From Alistipes ihumii AP11 (GTDB lineage Bacteria > Bacteroidota > Bacteroidia > Bacteroidales > Rikenellaceae), in contig NZ_CP102294.1 of the NCBI RefSeq assembly GCF_025144665.1, positions 2,232,001 through 2,296,000 on the forward strand: a DNA stretch of 64,000 nt, in the 5' to 3' direction. Below the pieces are notes generated by a model. That model did no database searches. It saw only the letters and a program-made list of their open reading frames with translations, and was not told where the DNA came from. Position numbers and translations under genes: made by a program. Positions 35,775 to 45,656 of the stretch are shown here, piece after piece. Each line of letters starts with the position of its first letter. The stretch's first letter is position 1.

Positions 35775-38700
35775 CGTTTCAGTTTTGCTTTGATCCGGTA
35801 AATCCATACGAAGAAGAAGGGGACGAAGACGATGCCGACGGTAATGGCGACCAGCATGCCGAAGAAAACGCCCGTCCCGATGCCCTGCCGGCTGGCCGAT
35901 CCCGGACCGGAAGCGAAAACCAGCGGCAGCAGCCCGAGGATGAAAGCCAGCGAGGTCATGACAATCGGGCGGAAACGCAGATGCGCTGCCGTCAAGGCGG
36001 CCGTCACCGTATCTTGTCCCTTTTCGACCGCTTCCTTGGCGAATTCCACGATCAGAATCGCGTTTTTGGCTACCAGCCCCACGAGCATTACCAGACCGAT
36101 TTGAAAATAGACGTTATTCTCGAGGCCGCACAGCCAGATGCCCATGTAAGCCCCGATACCGGCTACCGGCAGCGAAAGCAGGACGGCTACCGGAATCCAC
36201 CAGCTCTCGTACTGTGCGGCAAGGAACAGAAAAACGAACAGGAAAGCCAGCGCCAGCACGAAACCGGTTTTCCCGCCTTCGTGTTTCTCCTGATAGGAGA
36301 GACCGCTCCATTCCACCCCGACCGACGGAGGAAGGTGTTCGTGGACGACTTCCTCCAATGCCTTCATGGCCTGACCCGAACTGTACCCGTGGGCCGCCTC
36401 GCCCGTGACGGTGGCCGAGTTGAACATGTTGAAGCGTTTGATCGTGCCGGGTCCGGTGGTGTAATCGGTCGTTCCGAGCGATGTGACAGGAATCATCGTT
36501 CCGTTCGAGCCGCGTACGAAGAAAAGGTTCAGGTTGTCCCGATAGGCGCGGTAGGGCGCCTCGGCCTGAATATAAACCCGGTAAATGCGGTTGAACATAT
36601 TGAAGTCGTTGACATAAATGGAACCGGTGAACGCTTTCATCGTAGAAAAAACGTCGGAAAGAGTGACGCCCTGCATCTGCGCCTTGTCGCGGTCCACGTC
36701 GAAATACAGTTGCGGAATGTCTCCCTGCATGGACGATGCCAGTCCGGTAAGCTCCGGGCGTTGCCCGGCATAGTGCATCAGCGTATCGACCGCGCGCTGC
36801 AGCTCTTCGTAGGTCATGCTGCCGCGGGCTTCGAGCACCATTTCGAAACCGCCCGAAGAACCCAAACCGGGGATGACCGCGGGAGTCGAGAGGTAGACTT
36901 TGCTCTCGGGATATCTCGACAGTTCGGTCCGCACGCGGTTCATCACCTCGTCGATTCTCTCCGACTGCCGTTCGTTCCATGGCTTGAGAATGACCGTCAG
37001 CAGGCTGCGGGCCTGATTGGTCCCTACGCGGGCGCTGGAACCCGTGACGTTCAGCACGTACTGTACGTCCGGTTCCGCCGTCAGGAAAGCCATGGCCCGG
37101 TCCGTCACTTCCCGGGTGCGTTCGATGGTTGCCCCTTCGGGCAATTCCAGTTCCACGGTGAAGTAACCCTGATCTTCCTGCGGCATGAAACTGCTGGGCA
37201 CGAGTCGGTTCATCATCCAGATGCCGACCATGATGATTCCGAAAGCGGTAAACATACGCCGCGAGTGTTTCAGCGACGCGCGGATCATACGACCGTAGAA
37301 GCGGTTGCCTGTGGCCAGTCCGAAATTAATCCGCCGGAAGAAACGGTTTTTGCGGCCGGAGCCCGGTTTCAGGAAAAGCGAACACATGACAGGGCTGAGC
37401 GTCAACGCCACGATCGTGGAGATCACTACCGATACGGCGATCGTGATCGTGAATTGGCGGTAGAGCTGTCCCGTGATCCCGGACAGGAAGCTTACCGGCA
37501 CGAAAACGGCGCAGAGTACCAGCGACATGGCGATGAGCGCCCCTCCCAGATTCTTCATCGCTTTTTTTGTCGCTTCGCGCGCGGGAAGGTGCTCTTCGTG
37601 CATGATGCGGTCCACGTTCTCCACCACCACGATGGCGTCGTCCACCACGATGCCGATGGCCAGAATCAATCCCAGCAGCGTCAGCATATTCAGCGAGAAC
37701 CCGAAAAGCATCATCACGCCGAAGGTGCCGATCAGAGAGATCGGCACGGCCACAACGGGAATGATCGTTGCGCGCCAGCTTTGCAGAGAGAGGTAAACGA
37801 CCAGAATCACCAGCAACAGGGCCTCGAACAACGTGCGGTAAACGTGATGGATCGACTCCGAAATATACGTGGTCATGTCGAACGGGATGTTGTAGGAGAT
37901 GCCCTCGGGAAAACTCAGGCTGATCTCTTCCATCGTCTCCCGGACCGATTCGGCGACCTGCATGGCGTTCGCTCCCGGCAGCATGTTGATGTTCAGTACG
38001 GCGGCGTTCCCGCCGTTTATGCCGCTCTCGGTATTGTAGGACGAGGCTTCGAGCGAGATACGCGCTACGTCGCGCAACCGGATGATCGAGCCGTCCGGAT
38101 TCGCCCGGATTACGATCTCCTCGAACTGACTGACCGACGAAAGACGGCCTTGAGCGGTGATGGGGATCGTGATGTCCACGCCTTCCATCGGCGCCTGTCC
38201 CAGCACGCCGGCGGCTGACTCCCTGTTCTGGTCTTTTAGGGCCGCTTGCAGATCGCTGACGGTGAGCCCGAGGTTGGCCAGTTTATCGGGCTGCACCCAT
38301 ATCTGCATGGCGTAATAGCGGCTGCCGACGTTCGATACGCTGCCCACGCCCGGAATCCGGCGCAACATGTCCAATACGTTCAGTGTGGCGTAATTGCTCA
38401 GGTAAATCTCGTCGAATTTCGGGTCGGACGAGAGCAGGGTAATGGTCATCAGCTTGCTGGATGCCTGCTTTTCCACCGAAATGCCGTTCTGCACCACTTC
38501 GGCTGGCAGACGCGATTCGGCCTGTTTCAGTCTGTTCTGGATATCGACGGCCGCCAAGTCCGGATCGGTGGATATATCGAAAGTGACCGTGGCGGAGAAA
38601 CTGCCCGAGTTGGAGCTGGAAGACTCCATATAGATCATGCCGGGCGTACCGTTGAGTTCCTGCTCGATGGGAGTGGCCACGGCCTGAGTGACGGTCTGTG

Positions 38701-38863
38701 CGTTCGCTCCCGGATAGGAGGCCGAGACCTTCACTACCGGCGGCACGATTTGCGGATACTGATCTACGGGCAACAGTACGAGGCCCACGATCCCGACGAT
38801 GACGATAACGGTGGACAGAACCGTGGAGAACACGGGACGATCGATAAAGAAATCCAGTTTCAT
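35771..38863 (-). CDS. RND multidrug efflux permease (AcrB/HAE1 family)
   Basis: A 1030-residue inner-membrane transporter. It begins MKLDFFIDRPVFSTVLSTVI and carries the family's proton-relay motif GIVVDDAIVVVENVDR with the paired Asp in TM4, two large periplasmic loops and twelve membrane helices. It would pump lipophilic drugs or bile-type compounds from the periplasm, driven by protons. It lies 3 bases after the adaptor gene and overlaps the outer-membrane factor. Full family length; no disruption seen. Confidence 0.95.
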   Translation of the reverse strand: MKLDFFIDRPVFSTVLSTVIVIVGIVGLVLLPVDQYPQIVPPVVKVSASYPGANAQTVTQAVATPIEQELNGTPGMIYMESSSSNSGSFSATVTFDISTDPDLAAVDIQNRLKQAESRLPAEVVQNGISVEKQASSKLMTITLLSSDPKFDEIYLSNYATLNVLDMLRRIPGVGSVSNVGSRYYAMQIWVQPDKLANLGLTVSDLQAALKDQNRESAAGVLGQAPMEGVDITIPITAQGRLSSVSQFEEIVIRANPDGSIIRLRDVARISLEASSYNTESGINGGNAAVLNINMLPGANAMQVAESVRETMEEISLSFPEGISYNIPFDMTTYISESIHHVYRTLFEALLLVILVVYLSLQSWRATIIPVVAVPISLIGTFGVMMLFGFSLNMLTLLGLILAIGIVVDDAIVVVENVDRIMHEEHLPAREATKKAMKNLGGALIAMSLVLCAVFVPVSFLSGITGQLYRQFTITIAVSVVISTIVALTLSPVMCSLFLKPGSGRKNRFFRRINFGLATGNRFYGRMIRASLKHSRRMFTAFGIIMVGIWMMNRLVPSSFMPQEDQGYFTVELELPEGATIERTREVTDRAMAFLTAEPDVQYVLNVTGSSARVGTNQARSLLTVILKPWNERQSERIDEVMNRVRTELSRYPESKVYLSTPAVIPGLGSSGGFEMVLEARGSMTYEELQRAVDTLMHYAGQRPELTGLASSMQGDIPQLYFDVDRDKAQMQGVTLSDVFSTMKAFTGSIYVNDFNMFNRIYRVYIQAEAPYRAYRDNLNLFFVRGSNGTMIPVTSLGTTDYTTGPGTIKRFNMFNSATVTGEAAHGYSSGQAMKALEEVVHEHLPPSVGVEWSGLSYQEKHEGGKTGFVLALAFLFVFLFLAAQYESWWIPVAVLLSLPVAGIGAYMGIWLCGLENNVYFQIGLVMLVGLVAKNAILIVEFAKEAVEKGQDTVTAALTAAHLRFRPIVMTSLAFILGLLPLVFASGPGSASRQGIGTGVFFGMLVAITVGIVFVPFFFVWIYRIKAKLKR

Positions 38864-38866
38864 AGG

Positions 38867-40102
38867 CTATTCTTCCTTTTCGGTTTCTTTCCGGACGGCT
38901 TCCCTTGCGGGTTGTACCTTCATCCCATGCGAGAGTTTGTGATATCCTTCCGTGACGATGTCCTCGCCCTGAACCAGTCCCCGCTCGATTACGATGCTGT
39001 TGCCCAATTCGGGCCCTGTTTCCACGAAACGCTTCTCCACGATGCTGTCCGGGCGCACGACGAAAAGATAGGCGCCGCCCTTCTCGATCACGAGCGCCTT
39101 GGACGGTACTACGACGGCGTTCTCGCGGACGTCGAGCAACAGCTTGACTTTGGTGAACTGTCCGGGCAGCAGGACGTGTTCCGGATTGGGCATTTCGGCC
39201 CGGACGGAAAAAGTGCCCGTCCTCGGGTCGACCTGGGGGTCCGCGAAATCGACGAGGCCGCGGAACGGGTATTGCGAATCGTCGGCCAGCGTAACGGTGA
39301 TATAAGGGTCCCATTTGCGGGTGGAGTCCTTGTGACCGAGGTTGACGTTGCGCGCCTTGCTGCGCAGGTAGTCAAGCGCCGTCATACTGAAATCCACGCG
39401 GACCGTGTCGCTTTTGACGACGGTGGCCAGCAGTGACTGTCCTCCCGGACCGACCAATGTGCCGATATCCGCGCTGCGTTCGGATATATAGCCCGAAATG
39501 GGCGATCGTACGGTCGTGTAGCCCAGCGTCATCTCGGCTTGCGTGAGATCGGCTTCGCTGACTTTGACGTCCGCCGCAGCGCTTTCGTAAGCGGCGATCG
39601 CATTGTCGAGATCGAGCTGGCTGGCGGCATTTTGCTCGTAAAGAGGCCGGATGCGGTTCAGGTCGCGCTCGGCTTTCAATGCCTGCGCACGGGCTTTGTT
39701 CAACTGAGCCCGCGCCCGGTTCGCCCGGGCGCGATAAAGTTTCGGATCGATGACAAAGAGGGTCTGTCCTTTGTTGACATGGGTTCCTTCGGCGAAAAGC
39801 ATCTGCTCGAGATAGCCTTCCACACGGGCGTGGACTTCGACGAACTGCTGTGCCCGGATCCGTCCCACATATTCCCCGTATATGTTCACGTTGTCCGTAG
39901 TCACCGGTTCGACCGCGACGATCGGGTAGACGGGTTGCTGCGTCTGCGGACGTAACAACCAAATAAGCAGGGCCGCAACGGCAGCCAGTGCGGCAACCGC
40001 AACGATCCACTGCCGGCGGGTGAGCTGAATTCGGACGCGCGACAACCTGCGGACGGTCTCTTTCAGCTTTTGTGGCTCGGGAGAAAATTTAACTTTCTGC
40101 AT
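38867..40102 (-). CDS. RND efflux periplasmic adaptor (membrane fusion protein, AcrA family)
   Basis: A 411-residue protein. A membrane helix or signal anchor at about 32-50 is followed by the split lipoyl domain (VEVHARVEGYLEQMLFAEGT, later TVRSPISGYISERS), an alpha-helical hairpin (RANRARAQLNKARAQALKAE) and a beta-barrel with ALVIEKGGAYLFVVRPDS. It bridges the permease and the outer-membrane channel. It is the first gene of the three-gene operon. No local regulator is encoded next to it. Confidence 0.92.
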   Translation of the reverse strand: MQKVKFSPEPQKLKETVRRLSRVRIQLTRRQWIVAVAALAAVAALLIWLLRPQTQQPVYPIVAVEPVTTDNVNIYGEYVGRIRAQQFVEVHARVEGYLEQMLFAEGTHVNKGQTLFVIDPKLYRARANRARAQLNKARAQALKAERDLNRIRPLYEQNAASQLDLDNAIAAYESAAADVKVSEADLTQAEMTLGYTTVRSPISGYISERSADIGTLVGPGGQSLLATVVKSDTVRVDFSMTALDYLRSKARNVNLGHKDSTRKWDPYITVTLADDSQYPFRGLVDFADPQVDPRTGTFSVRAEMPNPEHVLLPGQFTKVKLLLDVRENAVVVPSKALVIEKGGAYLFVVRPDSIVEKRFVETGPELGNSIVIERGLVQGEDIVTEGYHKLSHGMKVQPAREAVRKETEKEE

Positions 40103-41198
40103 ACGCGATGTTTTCTATCGTCCGGGGGAGTAGGAATCCGAAAGACTGAACAATACCCCCCTGAACATATGACCATATTTTTCCGATGCCTGCGATAAGG
40201 AAATGCCGCGCGGAACGGATAAGCGGGCGAACGGGCGCGTGTCCTGAAAAACCGTCCGGGATTCCGGGACGCGGCGTCCAATGCCGGGAGAACGTACTGC
40301 GACGACCGAAGGAACATTCGCAATTCGCAACACGACCCTATTACCCGTGAATTCCGATACTCGCTGCATACGTTGACGTCGCAAAAATAGATGTGTATAA
40401 TAACTTCTGCAAACGGAGAAATATTGCTTCCCCCGTCAGAAAACGGATTTTTTTATGCGTATTGTTCTGTAAGGAAGGTCGTTTCTGGGTGCGACAAGAT
40501 AATCGGGAAAAGTTACGACGAGATACGCGTATGAGGACTGATGCGGCAAGGGGCGTTTATGCGAGGCGGGGAAACCTGCCTGTTCTGGGGGGTAAAATCT
40601 GGTTGATATTGTATTGTTTGCGGCGTTCTTTCGTGCAGATGACCGTGTGCCGCTACGGAGCGTATTGCCGTCGATGGAAAGTCGTGCGGTCGTCGATTAA
40701 GTCCGGCGGTTTACCCGGATATCCGGAGTCGACGTACAGCGGACCGGGGCTTCGGGGACTGCACCTCCGCGACGGAAGATCTGCGAACGGCCGGCGTACA
40801 TTCTTTATCCGAAAATGGGAACCGTACAGGTTATTACGGGAACGGGAATTGTACGTCGCAGCGGAGAAAGTCGAAAATACTTTTATGAGAGGAACATGCC
40901 AAGGGAACTTGTTCTTTTGACCATGTTTCGACAGTCCTGAAAAAGCGGAAGGACCTTCCGCCGGCTTGCTGCAGTACAAAACGGCATCACGGGTTTGCAA
41001 GATTCTTTGAAAATGGAACGAGGTTTCGGATGCGGCTTCCCGTATGAACCGATCAATGTGTTTGTTGCAAACCCGATTGTATGTCTCTATGTATCGGCCT
41101 GCGGATACCCGGGTTGAAAAATGTCCGATGTGTCACGCTTTTTGCATGTCTCCAATCGTCTGAGGACATGACTATATCTTTTTAATACAATAATTATT
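40103..41198. other. 1.1-kb gene-free region between divergent operons
   Basis: It separates the divergent efflux and fimbrial operons. Frames of up to 175 codons exist (for example 40393-40920 plus), but they have no signal, domain or sensible composition (Arg/Cys-rich), so I do not count them. The left part carries the efflux promoter and an unusually long leader; the right part should contain the fimbrial promoter. Confidence 0.55.
40382..40413 (-). promoter_or_regulatory. Canonical Bacteroidota promoter of the efflux operon
   Basis: On the minus strand TTTG (40413-40410) and TATTTTTG (40389-40382) are 20 bases apart and match the TTTG / TAnnTTTG consensus exactly. Transcription would start near 40376, which leaves a leader of about 270 bases before the adaptor ATG. 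Confidence 0.7.
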
Positions 41199-42272
41199 AT
41201 GGAAACAAGTATCTGCATCGGGAAAAGAGGCTTATTGTCGGTATTCGTATGCCTTTTCGCCTCCGCGTTTTTATCGGTCTCCTGCGCTGAAAACGACACG
41301 GAAAACTCCCCTTCCGGGGAGACCGCGTCCCTGACCGTTACGCTGAACCGGCAGGCGGCCGGCTCCAAGGCTGTCGTTCCGTCGGACGGCGCGGGAGCCG
41401 AAGACCTGGAAAAAGCCGAAAACACGGTCAAGAACGTGACGGTATTCGTATTCAATGCCAACGGTACGCTGGATAAGAAACAAACCTTCGCTTCGTCGAG
41501 CTTCTCCGAGACGATCACCGGGCTGATCGCCGGAACGAAGAAAGTCGTGGTGGTGGCGAACGTTCCCTCCGGCGTCGCTTTCCCGGACGGAATCAATTAC
41601 AGTTGGTTCGCCGATGCTCGGAATGCGATGGATCTGGAGACCCAGTCTCCGCAAACGAACGGACTTTTCATGAGCGGGGAAGGGACGGTGACGCTCTCGG
41701 CCAATTCTACCGCCGCGACAACCGTATCCGTCAGTCGTGTCGCCGCTAAGGTCAAACTGGGAACGATCACCGTATCTCCGGAAGCCGGGCACGATCCGGA
41801 CAAATTCGTGCTGAGCCGGGCGGTCGTCATGAAAGCACGCGGTTCGGCCACGATGGGGCTTCCGTCGGTCAACACTCCGGAACTGTTTTACGGCGGCATG
41901 GCCGGAGACAAAAGCGCCGAAAAGAGCTATCTGTCGGAGACCATATCGGCAGACGATCATTCGAACCGTTATTTCTACGTGTTCCCGAACGACAATACCG
42001 GAGGCAATGCCACCCTCATTACGCTTGTGGGAACTTACGACGGACAACCCGCCTATTTCCCGTTCCGCATCAACGACAAGCCTGGGAGCGACGGTGCTAC
42101 CAGCGACGGGACCTTCATTCAGCGCAACCACGTCTATACGGTCAATGTGACGCTCAAACGGCTCGGAGGCGGCAGCGCTGATCCGGAAGTGCCGGCCGAT
42201 CCGGCGTCTCTTACGGTCACCGTCGAGCCGCAGGAGTGGGCGACGGAACTTGTCCAGAACGTAGAGTGGTAG
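41199..42272 (+). CDS. Major fimbrillin, FimA/Mfa1 family lipoprotein
   Basis: A 357-residue precursor with a lipoprotein signal (FLSVSC, Cys29). The mature part follows the FimA/Mfa1 plan: SLTVTLNRQ near the start, VKNVTVFVFNANGTLDKKQ, GTKKVVVVANVPSG in the N-terminal domain, then YFYVFPNDNTGG and HVYTVNVTLKRLGGG, ending PQEWATELVQNVEW. Such proteins are exported as lipoproteins, trimmed on the surface and polymerise by strand exchange into fimbriae. It is the first of four genes on one strand, with an AT-rich stretch directly upstream (TATCTTTTTAATACAATAAT). Confidence 0.85.
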   Translation: METSICIGKRGLLSVFVCLFASAFLSVSCAENDTENSPSGETASLTVTLNRQAAGSKAVVPSDGAGAEDLEKAENTVKNVTVFVFNANGTLDKKQTFASSSFSETITGLIAGTKKVVVVANVPSGVAFPDGINYSWFADARNAMDLETQSPQTNGLFMSGEGTVTLSANSTAATTVSVSRVAAKVKLGTITVSPEAGHDPDKFVLSRAVVMKARGSATMGLPSVNTPELFYGGMAGDKSAEKSYLSETISADDHSNRYFYVFPNDNTGGNATLITLVGTYDGQPAYFPFRINDKPGSDGATSDGTFIQRNHVYTVNVTLKRLGGGSADPEVPADPASLTVTVEPQEWATELVQNVEW

Positions 42273-42368
42273 TCGGGGAAAGGATTGTTCGGTCCGGAGC
42301 CTGTCCCCGAGAGTATCGGCAGCTATGTTCTGCGGGGTAGGCTCAGAACCGTCTAAACAATACGGATC

Positions 42369-43310
42369 GTGAATACGGCTCGATATCTGTTCTGCGGAGG
42401 ATGGCTGTGCCTCTCCCTGTGCTGTCTGTACTGTTTGTCCGGCTGCATTCGGGAGGATCGAGGCGACTGTCCTCCGGAAACGGAAGACAGGTTCGTCGTA
42501 CTGAAGATTATGGACGAAACCACGGGGCGGGATATCACGGAGACCGGGGAGGCGGGCAGCGCCGTGTTGTATCTGTTCTCTCCGGAGAGGTATTTCGTCG
42601 GCCGAGCTTTTGTGACCGGGGAGCAGATTGTGCACCGTGTGCCGGTCCTGTTGCCCGTCGAGGCGCTCGGTCGCTGTCATGTCTCGGCATGGACCAATGC
42701 GGGGGCGGGCCAGTTGTTCCATTCGCCCGCCCAAGGGAGCGGGATCGAAGAGCGGGCCGTTTCGCTGATCGAGGGAGAGGATGCTTTTCACGGTACGCCG
42801 GACGATCTGTTTTTCGGACATGCCCGGCTTGCCCCGGTAGGAGCGGCCGGGCCCGAGGTGATTACTCTGGCCCGTAAGAATGCCAGAATGCGCATTACCG
42901 TGCGAGGACTGGACCGGCGTATTCTTGAGGACCGCTATTACCTCACCGTGGAGATACCTAACGACGGCTACGACTTTGTCGGAAACCCGACCGCGGGTAC
43001 GGCCCGGGTTCGCAGGACCGGCGCGTTCCGTGATAACGGGGACTTCTCGACCGACGAAGCGTTCAATCTGATCCATACCGATCCGGCCGTCTCTCCGGCA
43101 GGCGGCGTGACGGTGAATCTGTATGAGAAAGCGCTCGGTCGGTCGGCCGACCGCCTGATCGCTTCGGTGACCGACGACGACGGCCGTCCGATCTCGCTGC
43201 CGGCGGGCCGGACCGTCAATCTGTTAATCGATCTGAATGAAGGCGAGGGCTTGTCCGTCTATACGGAAATCACCCCATGGGATGAAATATACCAATGGGA
43301 TATTTGGTAA
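42369..43310 (+). CDS. Fimbrial anchor lipoprotein, FimB/Mfa2 family
   Basis: A 313-residue lipoprotein (CLSGC, Cys26, followed by IREDRGDCPP, a classic Mfa2/FimB start). It has the two transthyretin-like domains of the family (AVLYLFSPERYFVGR, later NARMRITVRG and TVNLLIDLNEG) and ends in PWDEIYQWDIW. In known systems this protein ends the fimbria at the cell surface and limits its length. It lies 96 bases after the fimbrillin gene. Confidence 0.8.
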   Translation: MNTARYLFCGGWLCLSLCCLYCLSGCIREDRGDCPPETEDRFVVLKIMDETTGRDITETGEAGSAVLYLFSPERYFVGRAFVTGEQIVHRVPVLLPVEALGRCHVSAWTNAGAGQLFHSPAQGSGIEERAVSLIEGEDAFHGTPDDLFFGHARLAPVGAAGPEVITLARKNARMRITVRGLDRRILEDRYYLTVEIPNDGYDFVGNPTAGTARVRRTGAFRDNGDFSTDEAFNLIHTDPAVSPAGGVTVNLYEKALGRSADRLIASVTDDDGRPISLPAGRTVNLLIDLNEGEGLSVYTEITPWDEIYQWDIW

Positions 43311-43326
43311 CGATAAACGGGAAACA

Positions 43327-45597
43327 ATGAGCAAGTATGGAAATAACGATAGGGATGATCCCGTCCCGGAGGAACGAAGCTCTCGCTTTCGGCCGCCGCT
43401 AATTGCATGGCTGTCTGTCTTGTTTTTCGCGGCTTGTACGAAGATGTCTCCGGAAGACGGCGTTGCAAGGCACGACGGGACGCTGGTACGCCTGACGGTC
43501 AGCCTGCCGCAACCGGCGCTTCCGACAAGAAGCGCGGGAGCCGGAGATTTGTCCGGGGATGCGGAAAACCGGATCGAGGACGTGATGATACTCGTGCTCG
43601 AGCAGGAAAACGGCAAGTACGTGTATCGCTATATGACAGAGGGAGAGAGGCTCGAATCGACCGGAAACAGCGCTCAGTTTCAGGCCAAGCTCCTCAGTAC
43701 GACCAAGCCGGTCAAACTGATGCTGGCCGGCAATTACGGCGATGCGTTCGCCGCTTATGCGCCTTCGCCGGGCCGCTCGGAGGCCGAGGTCAAGGCCGGA
43801 ATAGGATGCTCGTTTACGGGAGCCGCTCGGAGTCTGCCCATGTACGGCGAGATCGCCGTTCCGTCCGGACTGGAGGCCGACCGGGAAAATCGTTTCAGCG
43901 TCAAGATGCTGCGGGCCGTAGCCCGGATCGATGTGGAGAAAGACCTGACGGCGGATTCGCGGTCTCTGCGGATCGAAAGCGTCCGTTTGTACCGTCCGAA
44001 CGACAAAATCCAGCTTGCGCCCGACGAGTCCTTCGCTCCGGAGTCGCCCCGGGTCACCGCGCCGTCGGTATTCGCGGGCGCGGTGAAATCCCAGTCCCCG
44101 GTCGTAACGGAGACGAGCGAGCCGGACCCCGTGTCGGTCGCCGGAATCTATGTCCCCGAGGCCGACGAGGTGGCCGATGCGGCGGCACGACTGACGGATG
44201 CGACCTGCATCGTCGTAGGGGGATATTACGACGGACAGTCCCAGCCTACTTATTACCGGGTGGATTTCGATCCGGGCCTCGAGGGCCATCCGTTCGGCCA
44301 GATACTGAGGAATCACAGGTACGTTTTCCGGATCAGAAAGGTAACCGGTCCGGGGTGGAGCGATCCCGGTCTGGCTGCCGTGAACAAGGCGACGAGCATC
44401 GTTGCGGAGATCGAGCCGTGGGAGGACTTTACGACCGAGATGCATTTCGAAGGAGACAACTATATCGGCTTGTCATCCCGTAGCGTGACGCTCGGCTATC
44501 CGGCGGGAAAAGCCGACACGGTGGACGTTCAGGCAACGTTGCCCTATACGATCCAGTGGCTGGATGCCTCCGGCAGCCTTGTCGGCACGGCCGTGTCGGG
44601 CGTCGGCGCCTCGCTGCCGGGAGACAACGGCTTTACGGTCTCGATCGGACGGAACTCCGGCGACGCGGAGACGGTCACGCGATTGGTCTTCACTACGACA
44701 GCAGATAACCGCACGCAAAGCGACGTGACGGCCAGGCTGCGGGTGACAGCCGGACGTTGGACGCTGGATGTCTCGGTAAGGCAGGAGAGTCCGGAGAAAT
44801 ACCGCAAGCGCTTTATCCGAGTGCTGTCGGTGACGGAAGTGGGCTCGCTCGGAACGAACAACCCCGCGGCGGCAAGCGGGCAGCCGCTGCGAAAGATATT
44901 GGACAATGCGAAAAACTTTTCGCCTTCCGGCACGGTAATCGTCGGGGGATTCTCTTTCTCGGAGGCTTCCCGCACGGAGATGCAGGCCACGAGCGCGGGC
45001 TCCGGTTCCGATATATACCGGAATGTGAAAAACACGATCAATACTCAGGATGTCATTTACCTGACCTACAATACCTCGATTTCGGACGATTTGGCCCAGG
45101 TCGTGCTCGCATGGCTCCAAGGCAGTCCGAACCGGGTGCTGATCGTGGGGACCGACACCGAAACGACCAATGCAAACTTGCGCAAGTACCTGACTAAGGA
45201 CGGAACATGGAAATATTACTATCAGAGTCCCGCCGTCGGAGGAAAGTTCAAGCGCGCGGCGCAGACGGACGGCAACAGGCGCTTTTTCGCTTCGCCCTTC
45301 GGGACGGTGGCCGAAAACGCGCCGATCGCGAAAGCCGACGACTACGCGGCCTATTGCTCGGACTATCCGTCGGATGTGACTCCTCTGGTGGTCAGCGATG
45401 CGGCCGGCTACGAAAAGGCGATGGTCGTCGGAGTCAACCGGCGAGCCCGCATCGTGTATCATGGCGACGCCAACTTGAACCAGAACGGCCGGTTGAGCTC
45501 GCAAGCCAATACGGACGGAACGGTTACGACGGATTTCGACCGGCTGACGGCCAATCTGTGGGCATGGATCGTGGAGCAGGTGTGCGGCCAAGAATGA
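43327..45597 (+). CDS. Large fimbrial accessory/tip lipoprotein (fimbrillin-like plus BACON-like domains)
   Basis: 756 residues from ATG 43327, 16 bases after the anchor gene; the longer frame from 43237 would overlap it. Lipobox FFAAC (Cys37). The N-terminal 330 residues are fimbrillin-like (VRLTVSLPQPALPTRSAGAG, VMILVLEQENGK, then NHRYVFRIRKVTG). Next comes a BACON-like domain (about 378-480, VTLGYPAGKADTVDVQATLP), and the rest resembles an alpha/beta domain (GTVIVGGFSFSEASRTEMQA, RVLIVGTDTETTNANLRKYL) that I cannot name. It probably sits at the fimbrial tip and contacts the target, by analogy with Mfa3-5. Confidence 0.7.
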   Translation: MSKYGNNDRDDPVPEERSSRFRPPLIAWLSVLFFAACTKMSPEDGVARHDGTLVRLTVSLPQPALPTRSAGAGDLSGDAENRIEDVMILVLEQENGKYVYRYMTEGERLESTGNSAQFQAKLLSTTKPVKLMLAGNYGDAFAAYAPSPGRSEAEVKAGIGCSFTGAARSLPMYGEIAVPSGLEADRENRFSVKMLRAVARIDVEKDLTADSRSLRIESVRLYRPNDKIQLAPDESFAPESPRVTAPSVFAGAVKSQSPVVTETSEPDPVSVAGIYVPEADEVADAAARLTDATCIVVGGYYDGQSQPTYYRVDFDPGLEGHPFGQILRNHRYVFRIRKVTGPGWSDPGLAAVNKATSIVAEIEPWEDFTTEMHFEGDNYIGLSSRSVTLGYPAGKADTVDVQATLPYTIQWLDASGSLVGTAVSGVGASLPGDNGFTVSIGRNSGDAETVTRLVFTTTADNRTQSDVTARLRVTAGRWTLDVSVRQESPEKYRKRFIRVLSVTEVGSLGTNNPAAASGQPLRKILDNAKNFSPSGTVIVGGFSFSEASRTEMQATSAGSGSDIYRNVKNTINTQDVIYLTYNTSISDDLAQVVLAWLQGSPNRVLIVGTDTETTNANLRKYLTKDGTWKYYYQSPAVGGKFKRAAQTDGNRRFFASPFGTVAENAPIAKADDYAAYCSDYPSDVTPLVVSDAAGYEKAMVVGVNRRARIVYHGDANLNQNGRLSSQANTDGTVTTDFDRLTANLWAWIVEQVCGQE

Positions 45598-45656
45598 CCG
45601 CCTGCCGCGGTTCTGCCCGTTCGTATGGAAGCCGGGAACGATAAAAGCTCTGAATA

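Noticed and set aside
35726..38218. 830-codon plus-strand ORF antisense to the RND permease
   Set aside because: Composition (His, Asp, Arg, Gln) is that of a reverse-complement shadow; the permease on the other strand is unmistakable.
40393..40920. 175-codon ORF in the gap between the efflux and fimbrial operons
   Set aside because: Cys/Arg/Gly-rich sequence with no signal peptide, domain or ribosome site; overlapping frames on both strands are equally open.
41141..41183. TTTG and TATCTTTT boxes as the fimbrillin promoter
   Set aside because: The spacing is about 30 bases, too long for the Bacteroidota pattern, so I did not list it as a promoter.
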